A stretch of 64,000 bases of DNA, from NCBI GenBank assembly GCA_965279205.1, contig OZ257144.1:496001-560000 (forward strand), given 5' to 3'. The notes under the pieces were generated by a model. The model was not told the DNA's origin. It made no database searches and saw only the letters and a program-made list of their open reading frames with translations. The stretch comes from UBA7672 sp965279205 (GTDB taxonomy: Bacteria > Pseudomonadota > Alphaproteobacteria > Caulobacterales > Hyphomonadaceae). Positions within the stretch are counted from its first letter, which is position 1. The number at the start of each line of letters is the position of its first letter. The position numbers and the translations under genes were made by a program. This document shows positions 53,917 through 62,100 of this stretch, piece by piece.

Positions 53917-55179
53917 TCAGCCGGCGGCCGAGAAATCTTCCATCTGGTAGATGGCGCTGCGTTTCGTCGGCTTGTTGCGCCGGAACGATTTCCAGAACAC
54001 CGAGATCGCGATAAAGCCGAGCAGGGCAAGGCAGGCCAGCAATCCGGCCACCTGCATGCGCAGCGCGTTGGTCCAGGTGATCGTCGTGCGGGCCGTATCC
54101 AGCAGATGCTCGCCGTCATACTTGGCCAGCGTGGCGGCGCGATCGCCGCCGGCTTGCGCCACCAGCTTGGCGCGGCGCAGGTCGGCGCCGTCCTTCACCT
54201 GGCTCAGGATCGCGACCGCCGATTGTGCAGACGTGTCGTCGGAGATGTCACGCATGATGCGCAGGTCGGCGAGGAAGGTTTCAAGCGCCTGACGGTCAAC
54301 CGTCGACAAGAAGACGCTCTCGACGATCGCCGGGCCGGTCGTGCCGTAGCCATACTCGTTCTGGAACTCGCCCGAGAGTACGCGCTCGAGTTCGGCCGGC
54401 GGCGCGGCGGCGAACAGCTTCTGCTCGAGATAAAGGACGAAGGCAGGATCGAGTTGCTTGGCGCGGCGAGCCGACAGCGCGATCGAGGCGCCTTCGCGGG
54501 CTTCGGGATCGGCGAGGATCAGGCCGACGCCAGCAAGCGTGAACTCGAACTTGTCGACCTGCGCCTGACGGGCAAGACGCGAGGCCTGGAGGGCGAGGTC
54601 GCGCAGGTCGCCCAGCATGTGGAACCCGCGGCGGCCTTCTTCCGCGACAGGAGCCACGGGCGCGGCCGGCGCATCAGCGGCGCCCGGAACAGCGCCGGCA
54701 GGCGCGGCGTTGGAGAACATGGAAACGATGGAGGTGGTGCGGCGCTCATACTCGTCCTGCACGTCCTCGGGCAGATAGGCGACAGCTGCCTGGAGCACGG
54801 CCTGTTCGCCGCTCTCGTCAGCGACGGCGACGCGTGCGCGCAGCGCATCGGCATCGGCGCCTTCCAGCATGGCTGGCGCCGCCTGGAGCAGGCCGCGCAC
54901 GGTCGGCATGTCGTCAGCCTCAAGCGAGGCGCGCACGAGACCGGACCAGACGTCGCGGGGAGCACTGTCGCCATTGGCGGAGAGTTTCTCGAACCGCTCG
55001 TCCATCGCCAGGCGGGTCGCTTCGATCGCTTCGGAGGTCGCCTCGAACGCCGGCTTCTTGTCGCCATACGCCGTCGAGATCGTCCGCGCCGCTATGAACG
55101 GGGTCAGACAAAGCGATGCGTTGAAGATGAGGGCTGCATATGCCGCGAACGGCAGGCGGCGCTTGCGACGGCGATTCAT
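53917..55179 (-). CDS. Unknown double-anchored membrane protein in the flagellar cluster
   Basis: A 419-residue protein. A membrane helix lies near the N-terminus (residues ~10-35, after MNRRRKRRLPF) and another near the C-terminus (VAGLLACLALLGFIAISVFW). Between them is a mostly helical ~340-residue domain, presumably periplasmic, with repeats of alanine-rich helices. I do not recognise it. It lies between marC and the FlgN/flgI genes, so a motility or surface role is possible but unproven. The ATG at 55179 was preferred to a GTG 19 codons earlier. Confidence 0.75.
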   Translation of the reverse strand: MNRRRKRRLPFAAYAALIFNASLCLTPFIAARTISTAYGDKKPAFEATSEAIEATRLAMDERFEKLSANGDSAPRDVWSGLVRASLEADDMPTVRGLLQAAPAMLEGADADALRARVAVADESGEQAVLQAAVAYLPEDVQDEYERRTTSIVSMFSNAAPAGAVPGAADAPAAPVAPVAEEGRRGFHMLGDLRDLALQASRLARQAQVDKFEFTLAGVGLILADPEAREGASIALSARRAKQLDPAFVLYLEQKLFAAAPPAELERVLSGEFQNEYGYGTTGPAIVESVFLSTVDRQALETFLADLRIMRDISDDTSAQSAVAILSQVKDGADLRRAKLVAQAGGDRAATLAKYDGEHLLDTARTTITWTNALRMQVAGLLACLALLGFIAISVFWKSFRRNKPTKRSAIYQMEDFSAAG

Positions 55180-55382
55180 CGAGCCCGATCCGTAATCTAA
55201 CACATGGCCGAGTGGGCTATTCGCCCATTTGTCCACTGACGCGCCCCGGCCACGCCTCCTTTGTTTTCCGGCGGGGCCAATAGATCAAGTGGCGAAGGCG
55301 CCTGTGACGCAAAAAATGTCTTAACGCCTGTTCGATGCGCATCCGGAATTGTCGCAGCGGACTCTGCTGGAAACGCAGTGAA

Positions 55383-55832
55383 TCAGGCTTTTGCGTCCAC
55401 TGCGAGGCCGGATGCCTCGCGCCGCTGGCCGCTGTTTACCGTACCGCTGCGTCCATAGGCAGCAGGCGCGCTGCGGGCTGAGGCGATCTCCGCGGCGATG
55501 GAACGGACCAGACCTTCAGTGACTGTTTTCATGGCATTCAGCGCCAGCGCATGGGCTTCGAGGCTTTCCTCGAGTTCACGTGCGGCTGTACGCAGCCCCG
55601 CCTTCAGATCGGCCGATGCACCGGCGAGGGCAGTGGGGTCGGCCTTGATGCGCGAGACTTCGATGCGCCAGGCATGAACCAGCCGCTCTTTTTCGTCCCA
55701 ATCGGCCCCGCCGCTGTCGAGCTTGCGGGCGTTGAGGGCTTCGATCTCCGCCTGGACGAGCCCGACAAGGCGTCTCGTCATGGTCAGGAGCTGGTCAGCC
55801 CTTTCGGAAGCAGAATGAGAATCGTGCGTCAT
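55383..55832 (-). CDS. FlgN-like flagellar chaperone
   Basis: A 149-residue helical protein resembling FlgN, the export chaperone for hook-filament junction proteins: AEIEALNARKLDSGGADWDEKERLVHAWRIEVSRIK, then a long amphipathic helix. It overlaps the preceding rod-binding gene by 4 bases (ATGA) and is the last gene of the flgI unit. The assignment is by pattern and position, as FlgN proteins are poorly conserved. Confidence 0.7.
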   Translation of the reverse strand: MTHDSHSASERADQLLTMTRRLVGLVQAEIEALNARKLDSGGADWDEKERLVHAWRIEVSRIKADPTALAGASADLKAGLRTAARELEESLEAHALALNAMKTVTEGLVRSIAAEIASARSAPAAYGRSGTVNSGQRREASGLAVDAKA

Positions 55833-56152
55833 TCGAGTCCCTGCATGCGGAGGATTTCCTTGAGAACGGCGTCGGCGATGCCGATCCCGCCGCCCTTCGA
55901 GATGGCGTCGGCATACTCGTCAATCAGCATTGGCCGAAAGGTTGCTTCGGCATTGCCGCCACCCATCGGTCCGTCCGTCTCGATGCCCGCGAACATCGGC
56001 TGCAGCATCTCGGCGATGAACATGCGCTCGAACTGCTCGGCGACTTTCTGGGCCTCGCTGCGCGTCTTCACGCCGGACACATCGGTCGACAGTCCGGCCT
56101 TGCGCTGGCTCAGCACGTCGACCGGAGGAGGGGTGAGGGCGACGTCCGCCAT
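55829..56152 (-). CDS. Rod-binding protein (FlgJ N-terminal type)
   Basis: A 107-residue protein equal to the rod-binding domain of FlgJ, without the muramidase half (AEQFERMFIAEMLQPMFAGIETDGPMGGGNAEATFRPMLIDEYADAI). In alphaproteobacteria this short form, called CheL in Caulobacter, helps rod assembly in the periplasm. The start overlaps the flgI stop (TAATG) and its stop overlaps the next gene, so all three are coupled. Confidence 0.9.
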   Translation of the reverse strand: MADVALTPPPVDVLSQRKAGLSTDVSGVKTRSEAQKVAEQFERMFIAEMLQPMFAGIETDGPMGGGNAEATFRPMLIDEYADAISKGGGIGIADAVLKEILRMQGLE

Positions 56153-57261
56153 TACATCACTTCGATGTCGGCCTGCAGCGCGCCTGCGGCCTTCAGCGCC
56201 TGGAGGATGGTGATCAGGTCACGCGGCGAGACACCCAGCGCGTTGAGGCCGTTGACCAGCTCGCGCAGCGGCACGCTGTTGCCGCCGACCAGCGCCAGCT
56301 TGGCGGCGTCTTCCGAAACAGAGATGTCGGTCTGCGGCACCACGACAGGCTGCGCGTTGGTGAAGGAGTTGGGCATGGCGACGCCGGGCGTCTCCTGTAC
56401 CTGGATGGTGAGGTTGCCCTGTGCGATCGCAACCGGAGAGATCCGGACATTGTCGCCCATCACGACGACGCCTGTCGTCTCGTTGATGATCACGCGCGCA
56501 CGCTGTTCGGGTTCGACTTCCAGGCCCTCGATCTGCGCAATCAGCGCCGACATGTCGCGGAAGCTGGCCGGACGTTTCAGGCGCACTGTTGCAAGGTCAG
56601 CGGCGAACGCCGCTTCCGATCCAACGAACGCGTTGATGGCGCCGGCAATGCGGCTGGCCGTGGTGAAATCGGGATTGCGAAGCGTCAGGCGCAGTTCTGT
56701 CTGGGCCGCCATGTCGAAGCGCAGCTCGCGCTCGATCGTGGCGCCGTTCGGCACGCGCGCATTGGTGGGGATGTTGCGGGTAAGCGACGTGCCGGAATTT
56801 CCACCAGCAGTGAAGGCGCCAACCGCGACCGAGCCCTGCGCCAGCGCATAGGCCTGGCCATCGGCGCCGATCAGCGGCGTGGCGAACAGCGTGCCGCCCT
56901 CGAGGCTCTTGGCGTCGCAGGCGGTCGACACGGTTACATCAATGCGCGTGCCGTTGGTCGCGAACGGCGGCAGGCTCGCCGTCACGATCACGGCGGCGAC
57001 GTTCTTGGTGTTGAGCGTTGAATCGCGCGTGTTGATGCCGAGGCGCTCCATCATCGAGCGCAGGCTCTGCGACAACATCGGGCAGTTGCGGATCGAATCC
57101 CCGGTGCCGTTGAGGCCGAACACGATGCCATAGCCGGTCAGCTGGTTCTCGCGCACGCCCTCGACGTCGACGATGTCCTTGAGACGTGTGCCGGCGCCGA
57201 CAGGCGCAGCAAGGCCCACGGCAACGGAAGCAAGAATGAGAATACGGGCAAGCGCGCGCAT
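56152..57261 (-). CDS. flgI: Flagellar P-ring protein FlgI
   Basis: A 369-residue precursor with signal peptide (RALARILILASVAVGLAAPVGAG), then the FlgI core TRLKDIVDVEGVRENQLTGYGIVFGLNGTGDS. This protein forms the periplasmic bushing around the flagellar rod. PLGVSPRDLITILQALKAAGALQAD-type ending is standard. The ATG at 57261 gives the signal peptide; the frame is open 26 codons upstream. First gene of a three-gene leftward unit, divergent from fliX. Confidence 0.95.
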   Translation of the reverse strand: MRALARILILASVAVGLAAPVGAGTRLKDIVDVEGVRENQLTGYGIVFGLNGTGDSIRNCPMLSQSLRSMMERLGINTRDSTLNTKNVAAVIVTASLPPFATNGTRIDVTVSTACDAKSLEGGTLFATPLIGADGQAYALAQGSVAVGAFTAGGNSGTSLTRNIPTNARVPNGATIERELRFDMAAQTELRLTLRNPDFTTASRIAGAINAFVGSEAAFAADLATVRLKRPASFRDMSALIAQIEGLEVEPEQRARVIINETTGVVVMGDNVRISPVAIAQGNLTIQVQETPGVAMPNSFTNAQPVVVPQTDISVSEDAAKLALVGGNSVPLRELVNGLNALGVSPRDLITILQALKAAGALQADIEVM

Positions 57262-57384
57262 GTGGCCCCATGGAGGATAACGGAATCGGAATCCGACCGT
57301 TCTGGCCGCAGCGTCTTCAGACCCGACCTTGGCGGCCAACAGACAACAAAGCTTTAATCGTGGTTTCCGCGCTGGAAACTTTCC

Positions 57385-57400
57385 TTAAGCCGCCATTAAC
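57385..57400 (+). promoter_or_regulatory. CtrA binding box upstream of fliX
   Basis: TTAA-GCCGCCA-TTAAC is an exact match to the Caulobacter CtrA consensus TTAA-N7-TTAAC. It lies 40 bases before the fliX ATG and between the divergent flgI and fliX genes. Class II flagellar genes are CtrA-activated in Caulobacter. Confidence 0.75.
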
Positions 57401-57439
57401 CAACACGTCGAAGGGTGCGGGTCAGGAGACCCTGCCGAG

Positions 57440-57868
57440 ATGAAGGTCAGTTCCACCTCGTCCACATCGGCGTCCGCTTCATCCGGCGGCGCAAAGCCGG
57501 CCGCGGAAGGCTTCCGCCTGCTTCTGCCCGAAGGCGGTGTCGCTGCTCGCGCGCCTGCCGCCGGCGTTTCGGGCGCCAGCGGCGTTTCCGGCGTTTCGGC
57601 TCTTCTGGCTCTTCAGGGCGTCGGCGGTCCCGAAGCCCGCGCCCGGGCCCTGCGTAAGGGCAGGCGAATCCTCGATGCGCTCGACCGGCTTCAGCTGGCG
57701 ATGCTGGGCGATGGCCCGACCAAACGCCATCTCGCGCTCCTCAACGGCGCCCTCGCTGAACAGCGCGAGGAAAGCGGTGATTTCGGCCTCGACGACACGC
57801 TGAACTGGGCCGAGGTCCGCGCCGCGGTGGAAGCCGCCAAGCTGGAAAAGGCGACCGGCGCCGCCTGA
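57440..57868 (+). CDS. fliX: Flagellar assembly regulator FliX
   Basis: A 142-residue protein matching FliX: a variable Ser/Ala-rich start (about 30 residues), then the conserved ARALRKGRRILDALDRLQLAMLGDG and LNWAEVRAAVEAAKLEKA helices. In Caulobacter FliX links basal-body assembly to activation of the sigma-54 regulator FlbD, so it joins the structural genes to the flagellin promoters seen here. Divergent position beside flgI and the CtrA box support the call. Confidence 0.88.
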   Translation: MKVSSTSSTSASASSGGAKPAAEGFRLLLPEGGVAARAPAAGVSGASGVSGVSALLALQGVGGPEARARALRKGRRILDALDRLQLAMLGDGPTKRHLALLNGALAEQREESGDFGLDDTLNWAEVRAAVEAAKLEKATGAA

Positions 57869-58074
57869 AGCGCGATGCCGCACCGCGGCATTTCACGCCA
57901 TACTGAGCGCCTGCTCACCTGACACTGACAGGAAATCGCGCGCGGCGTGAAATATGCAGTAATTACAATAGTCGGGAACCTGATTCCGGACATTTACGAC
58001 GTTTGGCGGGTCAGATATACAGCCCGCCCAGCTAAGGCCGCCCTGGGGATGGGTCTGGCCAGTGGAGCACGCAG

Positions 58075-58488
58075 ATGAGTTCCAAGACGGCAACCTACAA
58101 GCCGACCGAGAACGAGCCCTACATGGGCAAGAAGCAGCTGAAATACTTCAAGGAAAAACTGGTCGCGTGGAAGGAGGAGATCCTCCAGGGCAACCGCGAG
58201 ACCATTTCCGGCATGCAGGAAAACGTGGCGCCGATCCCGGACCTCGTGGACCGCGCTTCATCCGAGGCTGATCGCGCGCTGGAGCTCCGCACCCGCGACC
58301 GCGAGCGCAAGCTGATCAACAAGATCGACGCCGCGCTGCGCCGGATCGAGATGGGCGAGTACGGCTATTGCGAAGAGACCGGCGAGCCGATTGGCGTCAA
58401 ACGCCTCGACGCCCGCCCGATCGCCACGCTCTGCCTCGAGGCGCAGGAACGCCACGAGCGCAAGGAACGCACGATCCGCGACGACTGA
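58075..58488 (+). CDS. dksA: RNA polymerase-binding protein DksA
   Basis: A 137-residue DksA-type protein: N-terminal coiled-coil helices (YFKEKLVAWKEEILQGNRETISGMQ; ELRTRDRERKLINKIDAALRRIE), then the zinc-finger region GEYGYCEETGEPIGVKRLDARPIATLCLEAQERHER. Only two of the usual four cysteines are present, as in other alphaproteobacterial DksA, so zinc binding may be weak or absent. It acts with ppGpp on RNA polymerase at stringent-response promoters. It lies next to fliX, which is also seen in Caulobacter relatives. Confidence 0.93.
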   Translation: MSSKTATYKPTENEPYMGKKQLKYFKEKLVAWKEEILQGNRETISGMQENVAPIPDLVDRASSEADRALELRTRDRERKLINKIDAALRRIEMGEYGYCEETGEPIGVKRLDARPIATLCLEAQERHERKERTIRDD

Positions 58489-58549
58489 GCGGCGATCTGT
58501 TGATCCGTTTCCGCGAGCCGCCTAGGTTTCCTTCGTGTTGGGGGAAGCA

Positions 58550-59077
58550 ATGGTGTCGTTTCATCGTCCCAAGGCGTTCACGGTCCTCGCCTGCGTGATG
58601 ACTGCCGTTGCCGGTGCTTCCGTTGCGCAACAGCCACCGCCACCGCCGGCGATCATTTCCATGCCGGACAACGATGACCGATCGAAGCCGCATCTGCTCA
58701 ACGATCGGCTGGACTATTCCTTCTGCGATTACCCGGTCGAAGGTCTCCGCACCAGGATCGAGGGATGTTGCCGCATGAAGGTCGAGATCACCGCCAGTGG
58801 TCGCGCTGGCAGGATGACCGGCGAGTGCACCCACGACATGTTCATGGCGCCAAGCAAGGCCTGCCTTGCGCCTCAGAGCTATCTTCCTGCGCTGAAAAAG
58901 GGGAAGGCTGCCGCTGGAACAGGCGATATCGTCGTCAACTACGTGTTGAGCAAGAACCCTTCACTTATCGACATGATCGGCAACCTGTTCCGCAAGCCTG
59001 CGCCAGAGAACGAGCCCGAAATCTGCGAGCCGCGGCCAGGAGACCTCATCTCCGGACTTTCTGCCTCGCGCGGCTGA
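58550..59077 (+). CDS. Exported Cys-rich protein with TonB-C-like domain
   Basis: A 175-residue precursor with signal peptide (KAFTVLACVMTAVAGASVAQQ) and a Pro-rich linker. The domain (FCDYPVEGLRTRIEGCCRMKVEITASGRAGRMTGECTHD) follows the layout of TonB C-terminal domains (Y-P...G...V-x-I/V-x-x-x-G). It carries an unusual GCC pair and further cysteines, probably disulfide-bonded in the periplasm. A second protein of this form is encoded at 59828-60208. Not a true TonB, as it lacks the anchor and energising helix. Confidence 0.72.
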   Translation: MVSFHRPKAFTVLACVMTAVAGASVAQQPPPPPAIISMPDNDDRSKPHLLNDRLDYSFCDYPVEGLRTRIEGCCRMKVEITASGRAGRMTGECTHDMFMAPSKACLAPQSYLPALKKGKAAAGTGDIVVNYVLSKNPSLIDMIGNLFRKPAPENEPEICEPRPGDLISGLSASRG

Positions 59078-59081
59078 GCCG

Positions 59082-59714
59082 TTAGCTTCCTTTGCTCGGC
59101 GGTTTTTCTGGCGGCCTGAACGCCGGCATGTGCCACTTCCACACGATTGCGCCGGCCCGCACTACGAGGCCCAGCGCCACGGCCATGCCGCTGGCCCACG
59201 TCCAGTCCACGCCCAGCGACCGCAGCGCCACGAACACCGTCGCACTCACGATCGCCGGCGTGATGTACAGCTCGCGCCGCAGCAGGATGGACGGCTCGCC
59301 CGCCAGCACGTCGCGGATGATGCCGCCGAACGTGGCTGTCAGCGCGCCCATCACCACGCACACCACCGGCGACACGCCCAGCGCCAGCGCTTTCGCGGCC
59401 CCCACCACCGCGTACACACACAGCCCCACCGCATCCAGCCACACCAGCGTCTGTGGGTGCACGCCACGCCCCCGCGTCAGGTACACCACCACCGCCACCA
59501 CGGAGCACACCACCACGTACCCCGCATCCATCACCCAGAACACCGGCGCCCCGATCAGCAGGTCGCGCAGCGTTCCCCCACCCACACCCGTGATCGCCGC
59601 GAAGAAGATGAACGTCACCACGTCCTGGCGCTTTTGCGCGGCCATAAGCGCGCCTGACGCTGCGAAAGTCGCCACGCCTGCATAGTCGAGCACCGAGAGA
59701 AGTGTGATTTGCAT
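59082..59714 (-). CDS. TRIC family trimeric cation channel (UPF0126)
   Basis: The 210-residue protein has seven hydrophobic helices in two similar halves: FIFFAAITGVGGGTLRDLLIG and ALTATFGGIIRDVLAGEPS carry the repeated GGG/GGxxRD signature of the bacterial TRIC family, which moves potassium or other cations. The gene uses GTG for almost every valine and CTG for every leucine but one, unlike its neighbours (mostly GTC and CTC), suggesting recent acquisition. It is placed convergently 5 bases from the preceding gene. Confidence 0.88.
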   Translation of the reverse strand: MQITLLSVLDYAGVATFAASGALMAAQKRQDVVTFIFFAAITGVGGGTLRDLLIGAPVFWVMDAGYVVVCSVVAVVVYLTRGRGVHPQTLVWLDAVGLCVYAVVGAAKALALGVSPVVCVVMGALTATFGGIIRDVLAGEPSILLRRELYITPAIVSATVFVALRSLGVDWTWASGMAVALGLVVRAGAIVWKWHMPAFRPPEKPPSKGS

Positions 59715-59781
59715 GGCCCCACCAAGCCGCGAATTGCCAATCCGCGCAACGGCGGTCTAGCCTGATCCGGTCAGACCTTCC

Positions 59782-59800
59782 GGGAGGAGGATCGCCGATC
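59782..59800 (+). promoter_or_regulatory. Strong ribosome binding site pointing to an ATC start codon
   Basis: GGGAGGAGG at 59782-59790 is a near-perfect Shine-Dalgarno, 7 bases before ATC at 59798-59800. No ATG, GTG or TTG lies at that distance; the next ATG in frame (59828) has no binding site. ATC would restore a complete signal peptide with a basic N-terminus. Confidence 0.5.
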
Positions 59801-59827
59801 CGCTCGCAGCTTGCCCTGGTCTCCATC

Positions 59828-60208
59828 ATGCTGCTCGCCTGCCTCACAGGCGCAGGCGCCGCCCAGACGGCTGGCCAGACATCGGCCAGCGGCAAGACCA
59901 GGGCGCAGTATGCCGGCGGCTTCAATCCGCGCGCCTGCCGCTATCCGGCCGAGGCGCGCAAGGCCGGCCTCTCCGGCTGCTGCCAGATGGACCTCGAGAT
60001 CAGCGCCGAGGGCAGGGTGCTGAAATCGAGCGGCACGTGCAGCGATCCGCTCTTCCTCGAGCCGACCCGCCGCTGTCTTGCCATGCAGGAATTCGAGCCG
60101 GCCACCGCCAACGGCAAGCCGGTCAAGGCGCTGCAGGAACTCGAATACGAATGGCGCTCGACCGTCCCGTCGAAGACCAACCTCTGCGACAAGCTGAAGA
60201 CGAGCTGA
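59828..60208 (+). CDS. Exported Cys-rich protein with TonB-C-like domain, copy 2
   Basis: From this ATG the product has 126 residues. The core PAEARKAGLSGCCQMDLEISAEGRVLKSSGTCSDP and FEPATANGKPV follows TonB C-terminal layout and shares the GCC pair and cysteine spacing with the protein at 58550. From the ATG the signal peptide lacks any basic residue; starting at the ATC at 59798 adds the residues IRSQLALVSI, making a normal one. I keep the ATG as the conservative start. The partner and function are unknown. Confidence 0.7.
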   Translation: MLLACLTGAGAAQTAGQTSASGKTRAQYAGGFNPRACRYPAEARKAGLSGCCQMDLEISAEGRVLKSSGTCSDPLFLEPTRRCLAMQEFEPATANGKPVKALQELEYEWRSTVPSKTNLCDKLKTS

Positions 60209-60331
60209 GTGCTTTCCCCTTCTGAAGCGGGGAATGCGATGTCCACAAACATTGTCAGCGTCCGAGACGCCCATTTTGGCGCTTCGCCCACTGGCGGAAC
60301 CGTAGCAAAGCAGCCATAGCGCGGGATTGCT

Positions 60332-61231
60332 TCAGGTTGTTTCGCCGGCGGCCTGCTGAAGCAGCCACTCCCGGAACCTGACGACCTTTGCCGCGCCGGT
60401 GTTGCTCGGCGGGGAGACAAGCCAATATGCAAAGGCCGCCGGCTGGCTCTCGCGCATGGGCCTCACGAGCCGTCCCTCGACCAGATCGCGATGGGCAAGA
60501 GCGCTTCGCACCAGCGCGACGCCCTGGCCGGCGACGGCTGCATCTATTGCCAGGCTCATTTCATTTACGACCAATCCAGGGCGATCGCGCCCCGGGATTG
60601 AGGCGCCAAACGTTCGGAGCCATCCCTTCCACGCGTCGGCAGTGCGGTGATGGATGAGCGTGTAGCGCGCCAGATCGGCAGGGGAACGCGGCGGCTTCGT
60701 CTTCATGAGGGCTGGGCTGCAAACCGGAAACAGCTGTTCCTCGCAAAGGCGAGTGCAGTCCAGATGCGGCCAGCTTCCGTCACCATGTCTGACGGCGAGA
60801 TCAATCTCTCCATCAAGGAAGTCTATGTGCTGCGCGTTGGCGCTGATGCGTAGTTCCAGATCGGGATGTGCGGACGAGAAGACTCCCAGTCGAGGAACCA
60901 GCCATTTCGCCGCGAAGCTGGGCGACACGCTGACCGTCAGCACGCGAGCTTTTCGCTGAGGATCAAGAAGCGCTCGTTCTCCCAGGCGCAAACGGCCGAG
61001 GGCCTCCGTGGCGAACGGAAAGTAAAGACGTCCGGCTTCGCTCAAAGCCAACGCACGCCCCTCGCGCTGGAACAGACTAACGCGAAAACGCTCTTCGAGA
61101 TCGCGAACGCCGTGGCTCACCGCACTCTGCGTGACATTCAGCTCAGCGGCTGCCCGGGTGAAGCTCAGGAGCCGTGCGGTCGCCTCAAAGGCTCGCACCG
61201 AGCTTATGGATGGTGGAAACCAGGACGGCAT
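60332..61231 (-). CDS. LysR family transcriptional regulator (GcvA-like)
   Basis: A 299-residue LTTR with the N-terminal winged helix (SSVRAFEATARLLSFTRAAAELNVTQSAVSHGVRDLEERFRVSLF) and a substrate-binding C-terminal domain typical of the GcvA branch (LSVSPSFAAKWLVPRL). It is divergent from the exported superoxide dismutase-like gene 161 bases away and likely controls that operon. Effector unknown. Confidence 0.9.
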   Translation of the reverse strand: MPSWFPPSISSVRAFEATARLLSFTRAAAELNVTQSAVSHGVRDLEERFRVSLFQREGRALALSEAGRLYFPFATEALGRLRLGERALLDPQRKARVLTVSVSPSFAAKWLVPRLGVFSSAHPDLELRISANAQHIDFLDGEIDLAVRHGDGSWPHLDCTRLCEEQLFPVCSPALMKTKPPRSPADLARYTLIHHRTADAWKGWLRTFGASIPGRDRPGLVVNEMSLAIDAAVAGQGVALVRSALAHRDLVEGRLVRPMRESQPAAFAYWLVSPPSNTGAAKVVRFREWLLQQAAGETT

Positions 61232-61392
61232 TTGTCACTCGGACGTATGAGCAACCCTAATGCTTTGAGTCTTGCAGGGCAACTTAATAGGCCCGTGCTC
61301 ACCGCGAGCATGAGCAGAATTTGATCCTTGCGCTGACCAACCAGGGTTAGACAGGTGAAGCGATAGTCAACGGTTCGCCGCAGGAGAGAAAC

Positions 61393-62100
61393 ATGACAGC
61401 AGAGATCGATCGCCGCACAGTCATCGCTGCGGTTGCCACCGCCAGTGCTGTCCTCGCGGTTCAAGGCTGCGCCACTGCCCAGCAACCCAACCAGACGGGT
61501 TCGGCTCGTTACCAGGCGCAGCCCTTGCCGTTCGATCCCAAAACGGTCCCGGGTTTTTCCGAGCGCATTCTCGTCAGCCACCATGACAACAATTATGTGG
61601 GCGCGGTGTCGCGCCTTGGCGCGATCGAGGCGGAGATCGCCAAGCTCGATATCAGCGCGGCGCCCGGCTTCGTGGTGAACGGCCTGAAACGCGAGGAGCT
61701 GATCGCCATGAATTCCATGATCCTCCACGAGGCGTACTTCGCCTCCCTCGGAAGCGGAGGCAGTCGGCCCGGCGCGACGCTCGCTACCCAGATCGAGAAG
61801 GACTTCGGCAGCGAGAAGGCGTGGCGCGATCAGTTCGTTGCCATGGGGAAGGCGCTGGGTGGCGGCTCCGGATGGGTGCTGCTCACCTGGGCGCCACGCG
61901 TCGGCAAGTTGGTGAACCAGTGGGCGTTTGACCACACGATGACGATTGCCGACGGTCGCGTCCTGCTCGCGCTCGACATGTACGAACACGCTTATCACAT
62001 GGATTTCGGCGCGAGAGCAGCAGCCTACGTCGATGCGTTCATGGGCGCGATCAACTGGGCTAACGCCGACAAAATTGCGGACGTCGTGCTCAAGGCGTAG
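61393..62100 (+). CDS. Exported Fe/Mn superoxide dismutase-like protein
   Basis: A 235-residue protein of the iron/manganese SOD family. The four metal ligands are in place: SHHDNNY, SMILHEAYF, and DMYEHAYHMDF. The N-terminus is unusual: a twin-arginine stretch DRRTVIAAVATASAVLAVQGC with a lipobox Cys, so it is likely exported folded by Tat and lipid-anchored. GGAGAG precedes the ATG. Activity as a SOD is expected but should be tested, since some spaced residues differ. First gene of the rightward unit with the ChrB-domain gene. Confidence 0.85.
   Translation: MTAEIDRRTVIAAVATASAVLAVQGCATAQQPNQTGSARYQAQPLPFDPKTVPGFSERILVSHHDNNYVGAVSRLGAIEAEIAKLDISAAPGFVVNGLKREELIAMNSMILHEAYFASLGSGGSRPGATLATQIEKDFGSEKAWRDQFVAMGKALGGGSGWVLLTWAPRVGKLVNQWAFDHTMTIADGRVLLALDMYEHAYHMDFGARAAAYVDAFMGAINWANADKIADVVLKA

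Noticed and set aside
54106..55200. 364-codon frame on the + strand
   Set aside because: Antisense of the membrane protein at 53917, which has clear membrane helices.
57300..57330. Possible sigma-54 promoter for flgI
   Set aside because: Only the GG/GC dinucleotides match; the flanks are far from TGGCAC.
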